NCBI GenBank assembly: GCA_016124425.1
Contig: WGNT01000136.1
Location: 1 to 48,296, forward strand
Direction of reading: 5' to 3'
Origin: Cytophagales bacterium
GTDB taxonomy: Bacteria; Bacteroidota; Bacteroidia; Cytophagales; Cyclobacteriaceae
Length of the DNA: 48,296 nucleotides
Part shown: piece after piece, positions 17,829 to 27,194 of the stretch
Position numbering within the stretch: position 1 is the stretch's first letter
Layout: each line of letters opens with the position of its first letter
Program-made: the position numbers and the translations under genes
Notes under the pieces: model-generated
What the model saw: the letters and a program-made list of their open reading frames with translations, nothing else
Told to the model about the DNA's origin: nothing
Database searches by the model: none

Positions 17829-17941
17829 AGTTGAGGGTATTTCATAAGTTAAGATAGTTAGAAAATGATTTGCCTATTGCCGTGTTCTATGTGTAAGAAT
17901 GGGATCAGCGGCCGTTGGCTAGAAACTAACTGGCTACTGTA

Positions 17942-19375
17942 TTAGCTCCACCAGAGGGGAATATCGGCACCTTTCATTACTGGATTCGGCTTTCCGTAAA
18001 ATCCGGGCTGGAAAGGGAATTTTTTCTCGATATTGTCTATGAGTTCCACACCGTAACCGGGTTTGTCAGGAATTGTCAAGTAGCCGTTCTTTATCTCATA
18101 CGGATCCTTGAATATTTCCCATTTCAAAGGATTGTGGGTCATATTTGTTTCGCACATATGGCCACTGGGAACCCCAGCCACCAAGTGTATACTAGCTATA
18201 GTAGTAAGCCCACCTACCCAATTGTGAGGGCAGTATTTCTTTCCCTGTGTATACAACATTTGTCCAATGTGCCAGCCCTCAGTTATCCCGGTCAAATTAG
18301 GGTCTGTTTGGACAAGATCCATTGCACCGGATACAGTGAAGGGGTATACCTGATGGCGGTTCCATAAAGGTTCACCCCCGGATACCATCACCGAAGGCAT
18401 GGCCTTATTGATAGCAATGTGCTGCTCTACGGCTTGGGGGTCGTAAGGAGAAACGGGTTCCTCATACCAATAAAATTTCAACTCCTCCAGCACCGGACAA
18501 AGCTGATTTAGGATGGTATCCATGTCCCAAGGAAATTTCTCAATGCATAGTCTAAAGTCCGGGCCCGCCGCCGACCGGAGCCGTTCTAAAATGGGGATGT
18601 ATTTTTCCATTGTCATGCCACTGAATTTCCAGCTGGTACCCTGACGGAATTTGAAGGTATCGAATCCTGCTGCCTTGTAGCGGAGGGCTTCTGCTATAAG
18701 CGCTTCTTCCCCTCCATCATACCAAGCGTGCTCTACACCTCCACTAGCATACATGTGTACCTTATTACTTGGGGTACGGTCCCCTGACAGGATTTTGTAA
18801 ACAGACAGTCCCTTGGCTTTTCCTATTACATCCCAAATGGCGTTATTGACTCCCGCCCATGCCCCTTCGGCGATGCTGTTATGACCTTGGTTATTTGTCA
18901 AAAAATCAACGTCAAATACATTTGCTCCTTTCAACAAAGGTGTGATGTAGGTATCGGTATACTTCTTCAGGTTGTCCGGACCACGATAGGGACTACCTTC
19001 ACCAATGCCTATAATTCCCTTGTTTGTAAACACTTGGACAAGCGCTGCATCTGATTTCCACACGACAAGTCCACCAACCCGCCACAGGTAATCCCCCTTA
19101 TGCACATAGGATAAAGGAGTTACTTTTATGTCTGTAATGGTTATATCTTCCCGCTCCAAACCTTCTGCCGGATGCGTACGTTTTTCCGTAAAATCGACTG
19201 GTACAAATGGTGTGGAATTTCTGTCTTTAATCTTGCCAACAAAAGGGTTGCTTATGGGGATTCCAGAAGCTAAACTGGAACCGGAGAGGCCGTATGTAAG
19301 ACCAGCCGCCAGGGCGGTTCCCCCAGTTGTCAAGAAGGTCCTGCGCGAAAAGCTTTGGTTTTTTTTGTTTTTCAT
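17942..19375 (-). CDS. Tat-exported enolase-superfamily acid-sugar dehydratase-like protein
   Basis: The 477-residue product has a twin-arginine signal (SRRTFLT, residues 10-16, then a Gly/Ala-rich helix). It then has the mandelate racemase/muconate-lactonising enzyme domains. Catalytic positions are visible: Lys242-x-Arg244 (FKFRQG), metal ligands at Glu279 (CIEKF, where Asp is more usual), Glu305/306 (YEEP) and Glu335 (SGGEP), and His384 in CPHNW. The HN pair and overall layout suit rhamnonate-, galactonate- or glucarate-dehydratase subgroups. Such enzymes are normally cytosolic, so the export signal is the odd point. Product would be a 2-keto-3-deoxy acid, matching the RraA-like aldolase encoded next. 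Exact substrate is not readable. Confidence 0.82.
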   Translation of the reverse strand: MKNKKNQSFSRRTFLTTGGTALAAGLTYGLSGSSLASGIPISNPFVGKIKDRNSTPFVPVDFTEKRTHPAEGLEREDITITDIKVTPLSYVHKGDYLWRVGGLVVWKSDAALVQVFTNKGIIGIGEGSPYRGPDNLKKYTDTYITPLLKGANVFDVDFLTNNQGHNSIAEGAWAGVNNAIWDVIGKAKGLSVYKILSGDRTPSNKVHMYASGGVEHAWYDGGEEALIAEALRYKAAGFDTFKFRQGTSWKFSGMTMEKYIPILERLRSAAGPDFRLCIEKFPWDMDTILNQLCPVLEELKFYWYEEPVSPYDPQAVEQHIAINKAMPSVMVSGGEPLWNRHQVYPFTVSGAMDLVQTDPNLTGITEGWHIGQMLYTQGKKYCPHNWVGGLTTIASIHLVAGVPSGHMCETNMTHNPLKWEIFKDPYEIKNGYLTIPDKPGYGVELIDNIEKKFPFQPGFYGKPNPVMKGADIPLWWS

Positions 19376-19420
19376 GGGTAACGTTCTGCAAATGTGTAGA
19401 GATATATATTCAGAAGAAAC

Positions 19421-19831
19421 CTAAATAAACGGATTGATTACGGTCAACTGGTTTTCCACCAACAGTTTATGCTGCAGGTCTTCGGAGTACAGAGTATCAA
19501 AGCCAGATTCCAATGCTGAAGCCACGATGATAGAGTCAAAAATTTGGAAGTCGTATTTTTCTGTCAACTCGATACTTTTCAAATACGTAGTTGGGGTTAT
19601 TGGGAAAAAATCACAGGTATTTAGCACTTCTCTTACTATCATGCCAATTTTGTCTTTTGGATATTTCCATCTTTTTAAGAGCACATTAATAAACTCACTT
19701 AGAATCTGAGAGCATATTATGGGCTCCCGATCAAGTAAATCTACTGCTATAACTAATTTATCCGGCGAGTCAAGGTCAATGCCATACAATAACACATTGG
19801 TATCTACAGCTTTTCTGCTAATCATAATCAT
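19421..19831 (-). CDS. PIN-domain toxin (VapC-like)
   Basis: The 136-residue product is a PIN-domain ribonuclease type. The four acidic positions are present: Asp10 (DTN), Glu46 (SEFIN), Asp99 (IFDS) and Asp118 (SEDLQ). Such toxins cut RNA and are held inactive by a partner antitoxin. The upstream gene overlaps it by 8-14 bases, depending on whether Met1 (19831) or Met3 (19825) is the start, which is the usual toxin-antitoxin layout. It sits between two exported sugar enzymes, 45 bases before the dehydratase start, as an inserted accessory unit. Confidence 0.85.
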   Translation of the reverse strand: MIMISRKAVDTNVLLYGIDLDSPDKLVIAVDLLDREPIICSQILSEFINVLLKRWKYPKDKIGMIVREVLNTCDFFPITPTTYLKSIELTEKYDFQIFDSIIVASALESGFDTLYSEDLQHKLLVENQLTVINPFI

Positions 19832-20036
19832 TGGCTTCTAGGCGATTAAACTTATAGCCGCCAGAGCTAAACCTCAAGTCTTTCGTTCTTTCTGCAAAAG
19901 AATTTTTTTTAGGTTTTATCTCTCCTTGGTCCTTTTTGACCTCAAAGGCCAAGATTTCTACCTCTTTACCCAAAAAAGATTCAGGAATTTCAAGAGTGAA
20001 GGTTCTTTCCCTGGGTATGATAATTTTTCGAATCAT
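19818..20036 (-). CDS. Antitoxin partner of the PIN toxin
   Basis: The 72-residue product precedes and overlaps the PIN gene. The N-terminal third (MIRKIIIPRERTFTLEIPES) alternates strands and resembles AbrB-like or DUF2281-like dimerising antitoxin ends. The C-terminal half is charged and probably disordered (VKKDQGEIKPKKNS, then FSSGGYKFNRLEANDYD), a typical toxin-wrapping tail. Function is assigned from size, layout and overlap; I do not match a named family with certainty. Such pairs usually repress their own promoter, which would lie in 20037-20311. Confidence 0.75.
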   Translation of the reverse strand: MIRKIIIPRERTFTLEIPESFLGKEVEILAFEVKKDQGEIKPKKNSFAERTKDLRFSSGGYKFNRLEANDYD

Positions 20037-20311
20037 ATGCGATCAAGTTTTAATGTTATCTACCAAATATAGCAAAAATACGATGCTTTGCGGTATTGAT
20101 GAAATCCTGTGGCTATACGGGATATCCGTCTACTATTCACCAAGAAAATTAATTAAATTCTCATCCCTATTTTGTAACTTTAAGGAGTTTCAAGTTTTAA
20201 TCCCATTCAATTAATCATTAAGTCGTTACTTTCACGGTAAAACATGCAGCATTTTTTTTTCATACAGTTTAAATATAAACAGAATTACGGAGAAAATAAA
20301 TTTTAGAAATC

Positions 20312-21496
20312 ATGGCAGATAACTTCAATATCAATCGAAGAAAATTTATTTCAGTAGGAGCCACCTTAGGTTTCGTCCTTCCTTTTTTGGGAAAAGCTAA
20401 AACAACAAAATTATCGGCAACATACCTGCAGCCGGATATCAAACCTGAATGGAGAAACAAGCAGGCAGGCATGGCCTATAGGCAGTTGGGAAATACCGGA
20501 TTGATGATCTCAGAAGTTGTCAATGGAGGTGATCCGGTTAGGCTTGGTAACCTTCGTATGACCGAAATTGCCATGGAACGCGGTCTAAACTACCTTGATA
20601 TGGCGCCCGCCTACGGCAATGGGGAATGTGAACTGAGTTATGGAAAGATTATCGACAGCAGCGCCAAACGTGAAAAAGTGTTCATGACCACCAAGGTAAG
20701 TAATTATACCAATGTGAGAAATAATCTATATAAGGAAATTTATGATGGGATGCCGACTGCCAAAAAAGAACACTATCAGCGGAAAGCAGGAGAAATGCGT
20801 GCAGCCCGCAATGTAGATAAACCCGGGTATTTTATTACTTATTGGCCCGGACAGCAAAATTCCTTTGAAGGAACCTATCTAAGCAACGCCATGGCTGCTG
20901 ATTATGCGCATAAGGTGGAAGGCAGTCCAAAGTTTAAAGAGTTTATCATACAGTCCGTTGAAGGCAGCTTAAAACGGGTCGGAACTGACTATTTTGATAT
21001 TCTGATGTGTCCTCATGGAGCCGGATCATCTGAAGAAGTACAAATAGATGAAACGTTTACCACCTTTGAACAGCTTAAAAGAGATGGAAAAGTTCGTTTC
21101 TTAGGTGTTTCTTCACACAATGACCCTGCTGGGGTCTTACGGGCAGCCAGAGAAACAGGCCACTATCAGGTCGCCATGGTCGCGTACAACGTTATCAATG
21201 GCGGATATATGGAGAGGGAGATTGAACTTGCAAAAGAAAGTGGCATGGGCATCATCGCCATGAAAGCCGCTATGGCTGTAGCTACCCATCATAAAGCGTT
21301 GCAGCCGATTCCGGAATGGCGCGTTCAAAAGGTCCAACGCATCGTCCCCGGAGAAATGAAAGCCCCTGTAAAGGCGTATATTTGGGCCTTGCAGAACCAA
21401 AACATTTCCGCTGTAATTTCCAATCTGTGGGACCAACAACATGTGGATGACAACCTTTCGGTAGCAGGTAAAAAAGTGGAGTTGCAACCGGGTTGA
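20312..21496 (+). CDS. Tat-exported aldo/keto reductase
   Basis: The 394-residue product starts with a twin-arginine signal (NRRKFISVGATLGFVLPF, from residue 8). The aldo/keto reductase barrel then begins (YRQLGNTGLMISEVVNGG). The catalytic set is visible: Asp96 and Tyr101 (DMAPAYGNGE), Lys128 (TTKVS) and a His in the MCPHGAGS strand. A long segment (about 135-205) between strands is larger than in standard members. NAD(P)-dependent sugar or aldehyde reduction is the family role. A Tat signal implies export with bound cofactor, as in glucose-fructose oxidoreductase. It is on the opposite strand from the dehydratase/aldolase pair but may serve the same chemistry. Confidence 0.85.
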   Translation: MADNFNINRRKFISVGATLGFVLPFLGKAKTTKLSATYLQPDIKPEWRNKQAGMAYRQLGNTGLMISEVVNGGDPVRLGNLRMTEIAMERGLNYLDMAPAYGNGECELSYGKIIDSSAKREKVFMTTKVSNYTNVRNNLYKEIYDGMPTAKKEHYQRKAGEMRAARNVDKPGYFITYWPGQQNSFEGTYLSNAMAADYAHKVEGSPKFKEFIIQSVEGSLKRVGTDYFDILMCPHGAGSSEEVQIDETFTTFEQLKRDGKVRFLGVSSHNDPAGVLRAARETGHYQVAMVAYNVINGGYMEREIELAKESGMGIIAMKAAMAVATHHKALQPIPEWRVQKVQRIVPGEMKAPVKAYIWALQNQNISAVISNLWDQQHVDDNLSVAGKKVELQPG

Positions 21497-21530
21497 TTCA
21501 ATGGGAAATCAATCCTGAATAGAGTAGAGG

Positions 21531-21878
21531 TCATTCATTATTAAAATTATCCTCACTTGGTTTTTCTGAGCACCACCTTTTTCTCTCCCAGTTGTTCCAT
21601 TCAATCAGTTCATCGAATTTGGGAACATCGTCAGCCAAAACCTCTAATATATTAATCAAAATCTCTTCCTGCCTTTCCTGAATGGCTATCAGTCTTTCCT
21701 GAGAATTGCTTAATTTTTCTAAGCCTGTTCCAAGCTGTTCCACGCCTGTTCCAAGCTGATCTATAGCCGGTACAAGTTTTTCCACCACATCAGTTATTTT
21801 GTCCAACCTGCTTTCCAACCTGTCTTGACGGATAAGCATTTCAGAAAGAAGTTCTACGATCTTGTCTTCATTTTTCAT
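21531..21878 (-). CDS. Small coiled-coil protein of unknown function
   Basis: The product from ATG at 21878 (MKNEDKIVELL) is 115 residues; an earlier Met at 21896 adds six. Most of it is one heptad-patterned helix: RQDRLESRLDKITDVVEKLV, QLGTGVEQLGTGLEKLS and NSQERLIAIQERQEEILINI. There is a short direct repeat (QLGTG twice). The tail is acidic and aromatic (FDELIEWNNWERKRW). It has no signal peptide and should be cytosolic, probably an oligomer. I do not recognise the family. It sits between convergent sugar genes with no clear partner. Confidence 0.6.
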   Translation of the reverse strand: MKNEDKIVELLSEMLIRQDRLESRLDKITDVVEKLVPAIDQLGTGVEQLGTGLEKLSNSQERLIAIQERQEEILINILEVLADDVPKFDELIEWNNWERKRWCSEKPSEDNFNNE

Positions 21879-22005
21879 GGTTGAATTTAAAAACATTTCT
21901 GATTGATAGAACGATGGGCGTTTGGAAAAAGTTATCCTTTGACTTAAACATTTTTAATTCTGCTGCGGACTCAAAGGGCTTTAAAATTCTTTACTTCTAG
22001 CGCAT

Positions 22006-24249
22006 TCATTTCTTTTCGGGTATGAATTTCCTATACTCATCGATATACAAGCACATTTTGTCAAATGGTACCGCTTCAAAGCCTGGAATCATTGTAAAAA
22101 CCTCAGAATCAGGTTTAAGGTTAAAGTTCCCGTTTTCATAATCGACAAAGCCAGGGTCGCTGTCTGTTCTGTAATTGTTTACAGATTCAAATTGCGCGTG
22201 TTCCCCTCCCATTAGATGTAAGGGGTCTTCCGGCCCGCCCACGATTAGATTTCCCGATAATACGTTTCTCCGCGCCCGCATGCCTTCCCACTCCTTACCC
22301 TCAAGGATAGGGTGCAGGTAGTTAATCAACTGTGGATACCGTTCGGAATAGGGTGGCTTGTCGATGGCTACATTTTTCAGCAATCGCTGCCGTAATAAAC
22401 CGTTTTCTCCAAACATAGAAGGACCGCCTCCACTGTACCACGTATAGTAGTGGGCAGATACCTCTGCAGTATATGAAATGGGTTCTACAACAATATTATT
22501 TTTCATTTTCAAATCCCATCCACTGTTAGTAAAGAGCACTCCGTGATTTGTATTCATCTTATAAAAGACGTTGCCGTATACCAGTACATCTGTAGTAGAA
22601 TCATCACAATAGATCCCCATATTCATCCGCTCGGGATTACCACAGTGGTGAAAGTAGTTGTATCGAATAATGTTACCGCGGTCGCTGGGATCGCGTCCGA
22701 TATACCAAGGGGACGTATCATCCGAATTGAGAGTCACATGATGGATATGGTTGTATTCAAAAAGATGCTCATTACCGTGGACATAAATTCCCTGCCACTC
22801 GGAATCAGAAATTTCACAGTGACTGATTCTGTTCCCAACACCATCAATATTTATACCTGCCCAAAGAAATTTGTTACGCCTATTATAGTTGTACACCTTG
22901 CTGTTTTCCACATAATTATTGCCGGGTATCAACGTTCGCTTACTTCCGCCGCTAAGATAGATTCCCCCGCTTCCGGTGTTATAGACATCGCAGCTCAAAA
23001 TCCCATGATTAGTACCGGCCTGCCGGTCCCAATGGGTATATTTATAGATGTGTCCTTGCAGGTTCCCAATGCTTCTTGAAACAGGTACTCCCTCATAGTC
23101 ATCATGCGTGATAAAAGGGAACGTTTGCTTTGCCCCCTGCCCCATAAATATCCCACTGGTACCAACATTTCGTACCGTACATCCTGCAATAAGGTTACCT
23201 GTCCCTCTTTCCATATAGATACCGATTCCTCTACCCACCTCAACGGTTAGGTCCCGAATGACAACATTGCTAACCCCTTCTAAGCTTAAAATAGGATCTT
23301 CCAGCATGGAAACTATTACAGAACCATTATCTAGATTTCCCGGAGGCCAGAAATACAGGATACCTGACTCCTTATCTACATACCACTCACCGGGACTATC
23401 AAGTTCCTCCATCATATTGTAGGCAACATACTGCTGAAAATCCCGACCACTACCCACCCCATACATCGACGGCATAGCCAAAGTAATTTGCTTCTTTTTG
23501 GGATCTATGGATTTGACCAAAAGATTATCGTCGGCAAACCCGTACATAAATGTCCCCTGAAACCACAAATCAGATTGCCCCGCCCAAAGATCATGTCGGG
23601 CATCTGTATAGGTAAAAACACCCCCTCTATTACTATAATCAGCATTACGGGGTACCGAACCCGGATCGATTACCTTTCCTATCTTCAAATACCCTTCATT
23701 TGGATATCGGGCCAAGGTCATTACCTCGCTGTTAAAAAATACCTCCATTGGGGACGTAGTAACCGACATGGCATGACCATATTGTTTTATCGATCCAAAA
23801 TCATTCATACCCAATTCTCTTAGATTGACTTGAACGGTGTGCTGTGCGGCCTCTTTAGAAAGCCTTTTGAGAATCGCCTTATTTGTAACCGTTTTAAAAG
23901 CTTCGGAAGGAATGGTTTTTCCTCCTGTTACGCGTACCTCCTCACCTGGCAATGCCCTCCAAACTATCGGCGCATCAGGCTCGCCTGAATCATTTTCCGT
24001 CAAGATTAGCGGGCCTGTTTGATCATATTGCCCCTCTCCGATCCAAATGGTAATGCCCCCTTGAGGCAAATCATTTACTGCCTTATACTGCCGAATCAGA
24101 TCTCGGGCAGCGTCCAAGGTAGCTACCGGACTTTCGGATGTACCTGGATTACGGTTATCCCCACTTTTTGATACATAGATGTCCTGCGCCTCGACTACTG
24201 AAGCAAGGCAGATCGTGAAGCTAAAAGCAATAGCAAAAGGTAGGTTCAT
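22006..24249 (-). CDS. Secreted right-handed beta-helix carbohydrate-active protein
   Basis: The 747-residue product has a Sec signal (ending SVVEAQ, residue 22). It then has the classic start of beta-helix enzymes (IYVSKSGDNRNPGTSESPVA, TLDAARDLIR). The middle (about 290-600) has many helix turns rich in Asn, Gly and Ile/Val, such as GIGIYMERGTGNLIAGCTV, GTSGIFMGQ, SGGIYLSGG and EHLFEYNHIHHVTLNSDDTS. This shape is used by polysaccharide lyases and by glycosidase groups such as GH141 and GH28-like enzymes. I favour a GH141-like role but cannot confirm it. The gene follows the DUF5703/GH95-like gene by 146 bases, so they likely act on the same polymer. Confidence 0.8.
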   Translation of the reverse strand: MNLPFAIAFSFTICLASVVEAQDIYVSKSGDNRNPGTSESPVATLDAARDLIRQYKAVNDLPQGGITIWIGEGQYDQTGPLILTENDSGEPDAPIVWRALPGEEVRVTGGKTIPSEAFKTVTNKAILKRLSKEAAQHTVQVNLRELGMNDFGSIKQYGHAMSVTTSPMEVFFNSEVMTLARYPNEGYLKIGKVIDPGSVPRNADYSNRGGVFTYTDARHDLWAGQSDLWFQGTFMYGFADDNLLVKSIDPKKKQITLAMPSMYGVGSGRDFQQYVAYNMMEELDSPGEWYVDKESGILYFWPPGNLDNGSVIVSMLEDPILSLEGVSNVVIRDLTVEVGRGIGIYMERGTGNLIAGCTVRNVGTSGIFMGQGAKQTFPFITHDDYEGVPVSRSIGNLQGHIYKYTHWDRQAGTNHGILSCDVYNTGSGGIYLSGGSKRTLIPGNNYVENSKVYNYNRRNKFLWAGINIDGVGNRISHCEISDSEWQGIYVHGNEHLFEYNHIHHVTLNSDDTSPWYIGRDPSDRGNIIRYNYFHHCGNPERMNMGIYCDDSTTDVLVYGNVFYKMNTNHGVLFTNSGWDLKMKNNIVVEPISYTAEVSAHYYTWYSGGGPSMFGENGLLRQRLLKNVAIDKPPYSERYPQLINYLHPILEGKEWEGMRARRNVLSGNLIVGGPEDPLHLMGGEHAQFESVNNYRTDSDPGFVDYENGNFNLKPDSEVFTMIPGFEAVPFDKMCLYIDEYRKFIPEKK

Positions 24250-24395
24250 GTGTTTTTAATTGTTTTTTAGTGGCCATAACTTGCCCCAGTCAGCGTTTGG
24301 TGGAAAAGGCCTTAATTAATCATTTCGATCTGTGAGAACCATTTCTTATTGGCATTTACCATATTTATTTCAATTGAGCTGATTCGGTTTACATG

Positions 24396-26693
24396 TCAGT
24401 TGTTCAATCGGGGTATCAGGTCAGTTCTACGTCTTTCAGGGCTAACTAGTAACTTGGTGATTTTGCCGTTTTCTACTTTTCCTTCTATGGTTGTATTTTG
24501 AGGGGCGTGAAGCTTAAACGCTACATCCCAGTCTGTGGGCCAGGCTGGGAGAAGGTATATGTCGTTCCCTTCATACTGTACCAGCATACGCTGCAGCGCT
24601 ATCATCGCCACCGAACCATGGCATTGGTCAGGGGTCCAGTCATAATTGGGTCCCCACATGGTTGGAAATCGATATACCGTGGTTCCTGCATTAAAATTTT
24701 CCGCCATCAATGCCGCAGCTTCCTCCGCTAACCCCAGGTATGCTGCTTTTATGGAATGTTGTTGCCACCCTCGATTTTCCCTGGCTTCCCTGGCATTAAA
24801 TGTCCGGATGGCCAGTTCAAGACTGTCTTTTCCCACGCCAAATCTTCGGTAGGGAAAAATAGCATACAGTTCTGGGTTCTCGATGTTTTGCTTCCCACTA
24901 TACGCCTGCGCCGGGGCCAATAGGATCTCGCCATTTACCTCCCTTGTAGGTATTTCCGGCAATTCGGTTAACAGGCGTCGATATTGGGTTCGTTGGCTCG
25001 CCGTTGTCAGCGAGTTCGGTAACTTTAGTAATTCTGTGCAAACCTTTCTTATGCCAACAATCTCAGGAAGGGGATTTACGGCTATTTGGTAGGTCTCTAA
25101 TGCCATTGCGGGGTCAAATAGAATCTTTCCCTCAGCGTCACGACCCCAATGCTGATCAAAAAAAGTCATTATTTCTGTAACCACAGGAAGAATAAACTCG
25201 GTTAACGTTTTTTCATCTTTGGTAAAGGCAAAGTAGTCCAATCCCATTAAGGAAAATTCTAATCCACTTTGCCAGTAATACCGGATAAAGGTATTTACAG
25301 GTGAACCTAAGGGCATATCCTCCGGCCTATCTGGGCCATAGTTTGCCTCTGCGAACGTGCCCCAGTGACGCATCGTTTCGAGATAAAAAGCCCCCTCGTG
25401 TCCGTAGTAGGTTTTTGTCGCAAATTTCCGAATGTCCAACAGTTCGTAATACATCCTGAAGAGCGGCCCCATCAAATCAAAATCTCCCGCTTCCAGCATG
25501 GACCAATAAGGAAGCCTGGTATTTTGCCACCAGTATGGCCCACCCCACTGCCGGTAGTCGGCATCGAAACCATTATATCGATTATCTAAATCATAGGTAT
25601 CCACGGTAAAAATGGACCCATTAAATTTAATCGGAGAATTACCCCTTCCCGAACAGGCATTCATGTACCGCTGCAGGGCATAGTTTTTCGAAACAGTAGC
25701 AACCATTTCTTTCTCCCCTTTCTTACGAGCGTTTACATAAATATAACTCCTGTTCCAGAATGCGTGCCACCACGCAGCATGGGCATCTTTTCTGTCCTTT
25801 CTAGTAAGGGCTGTAACCGTTTCTGTCAGATTGCGAATGTCCTGCTGCCATGTATTCAGGCTTTCTGTTTGCGCATTTAAAGCGAACACCGAGATGGAAA
25901 ACGAACGCATGGATCCCGCCGTCTCCAACGAAGCGGGTGATGTTTTGATTAATTGTTCGGAATGGATTAATGCCCCAAAAGTGGCATGCATCAGGGGATC
26001 TTTTCCTAGTGAGATATAGCCTTCAAGCCCCTGCATTTTCAGATTTTCCTCCCATATTGACCGCTCGTTTCGATGGGCCCAAAGCACGTTTTCCTTATCT
26101 TCAGCTAAAACAGTATCTTTCTCCACAAGGATTGACTTCAATCCATAAGCTGAATGAATCTCCACATTATCCGCTATTTCTCGCTGTTCCAATCGCCAAG
26201 GTTCTGTAGTCACAAAGGCAGATATCTTTTTCTGACTTTTTACGTCAAGCTCCACGACCGGATGGTTGGCGTCCACCCAAACATCGATCGAAACCCGCTC
26301 CCCAATTGGACCTGCCTCTATATGGATCATCCCATCCTTCAATACCAGTTTCTGGAGAAAGGGTAATCCCGCTTTGAATGGATTGGGTGAAAGGGACAAT
26401 CGGACCTTTCCGAGTTTCAGCAAACGCGCATTTTCACTCCATGCGTCGGTTTTGGAGAGGTAAAACAGCAAGTCTCCGTTTTCCTCCACCCAAAGGTTAA
26501 CACCAATATCTCCGTTGCCTGCCGGCATGGAACCGAGTGCGTTTTTTGACGGGGAATCCCAAATCACATTGCAATCATCTATCGAGGAGATTGAAGTTAA
26601 GCCCGTCTCTTTTACAGTTTGTGCATGGGCAACGTTTACCTCAAAAAGAAGAATAATTACTGAAATTTTCAGCCAAGCCGCTACATCGTTCAC
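24396..26693 (-). CDS. Secreted DUF5703 / GH95-like alpha/alpha-toroid glycosidase
   Basis: The 765-residue product has a Sec signal (about 1-24, ending VAHAQ). The N-terminal beta domain is of the DUF5703 type (CNVIWDSPSKNALGSMPAGN, GDIGVNLWVEENGDLLFYLS). A large helical toroid follows (about 300-690) with aromatic motifs such as YRQWGGPYWWQNTRLPYWSM, HEGAFYLETMRHWG and RFPTMWGPNYDWTPDQCHGS. A short beta tail ends it (VAFKLHAPQNTTIEGKVENG). The plan resembles GH95 alpha-fucosidase/galactosidase and related clan enzymes. Substrate is not known. It is the first gene of a two-gene unit with the beta-helix protein, and its upstream region begins the repeat block. Confidence 0.8.
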   Translation of the reverse strand: MNDVAAWLKISVIILLFEVNVAHAQTVKETGLTSISSIDDCNVIWDSPSKNALGSMPAGNGDIGVNLWVEENGDLLFYLSKTDAWSENARLLKLGKVRLSLSPNPFKAGLPFLQKLVLKDGMIHIEAGPIGERVSIDVWVDANHPVVELDVKSQKKISAFVTTEPWRLEQREIADNVEIHSAYGLKSILVEKDTVLAEDKENVLWAHRNERSIWEENLKMQGLEGYISLGKDPLMHATFGALIHSEQLIKTSPASLETAGSMRSFSISVFALNAQTESLNTWQQDIRNLTETVTALTRKDRKDAHAAWWHAFWNRSYIYVNARKKGEKEMVATVSKNYALQRYMNACSGRGNSPIKFNGSIFTVDTYDLDNRYNGFDADYRQWGGPYWWQNTRLPYWSMLEAGDFDLMGPLFRMYYELLDIRKFATKTYYGHEGAFYLETMRHWGTFAEANYGPDRPEDMPLGSPVNTFIRYYWQSGLEFSLMGLDYFAFTKDEKTLTEFILPVVTEIMTFFDQHWGRDAEGKILFDPAMALETYQIAVNPLPEIVGIRKVCTELLKLPNSLTTASQRTQYRRLLTELPEIPTREVNGEILLAPAQAYSGKQNIENPELYAIFPYRRFGVGKDSLELAIRTFNAREARENRGWQQHSIKAAYLGLAEEAAALMAENFNAGTTVYRFPTMWGPNYDWTPDQCHGSVAMIALQRMLVQYEGNDIYLLPAWPTDWDVAFKLHAPQNTTIEGKVENGKITKLLVSPERRRTDLIPRLNN

Positions 26694-26832
26694 GTGTTTT
26701 AAATTAGGGAATTAGAAGCAATATGTAAAAAAAAATTGGTTTTGCCTTTATATCCCCTATATCCGCAACTATTCAGTACCACAATTAGCTATTTTCCCTT
26801 TAGGCTTTAGTTGTATACAAAAAAGAACCGCT

Positions 26833-26880
26833 CCTCGAAATTTGCAATTTCGAGGACAGATGATAGGAATTTGCAATTCC
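26833..26880. repeat. Two tandem perfect hairpins with TGC loops
   Basis: The first hairpin (26833-26855) is CCTCGAAATT-TGC-AATTTCGAGG, a perfect 10-base stem. The second (26866-26880) is GGAATT-TGC-AATTCC. Right after it is a GTAG tetranucleotide (26886-26889). Paired small hairpins beside GTAG recall REP/BIME elements moved by RAYT transposases, although no RAYT gene is in the window. Neither hairpin has a T tract, so termination is not the obvious role. Confidence 0.7.
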
Positions 26881-26965
26881 CTCACGTAGATATTTAGTTG
26901 AGATTAGGTCCTAGTTTATCGCCAGCACTTGTTAACAGAAAACAAAGGCAAAAATTATCGTATCT

Positions 26966-27017
26966 GGGTTTTGGCGGAAGGGAAATTGCCAAAGCAACCA
27001 TCCATGCGGCCAAAACG
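26966..27017. repeat. GTTTTGGC...GCCAAAAC element, copy 1
   Basis: About 52 bases, ending in an 8-base inverted repeat (26968-26975 with 27009-27016). The middle (AAAGCAACCATCCATGCGG) is nearly identical in the copies at 28071-28121 and 28378-28428. The middle is better kept than its surroundings, which suggests a functional or mobile unit. Confidence 0.75.
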
Positions 27018-27194
27018 TGAACTAAAAATACGCCTTTTTACCTAGGGCTTCGCTTCGCTGCACCCCAGGTTAAGATATCTCGCCCCCTCGGGGCTGTATG
27101 TATCCGGGCAAAAAAGAATCGAACTTCTACCAATATCTTATTTCAAAAAATATTTCAACCTTATTTCAACAATATATCTACTATATATCCCTTT

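Larger units (their letters stand above)
26708..27190. repeat. Repeat block, copy A
   Basis: This intergenic stretch shares ordered segments with 27817-28800. In order: GAATTAGAAG, a CTCCTCG hairpin, GGTCCTAGTT, a segment of about 50 bases flanked by GTTTTGGC and GCCAAAAC, a CGCCCCCTCGGGGCT hairpin, and a tract of TTTCAACC-like units. The segments keep their order but differ by many substitutions, so this is an old repeat family. No protein is readable. It lies between the DUF5703 gene and the Uma2 pseudogene. Confidence 0.75.

Noticed and set aside
26811-26820. TTGTATACAA, a third GTATAC palindrome upstream of the DUF5703 gene
   Set aside because: Only 10 bases, centred differently from the other two (no GTATACnGTATAC core), 118 bases from the start and inside the repeat block. 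It may be chance; I do not count it in the regulon.
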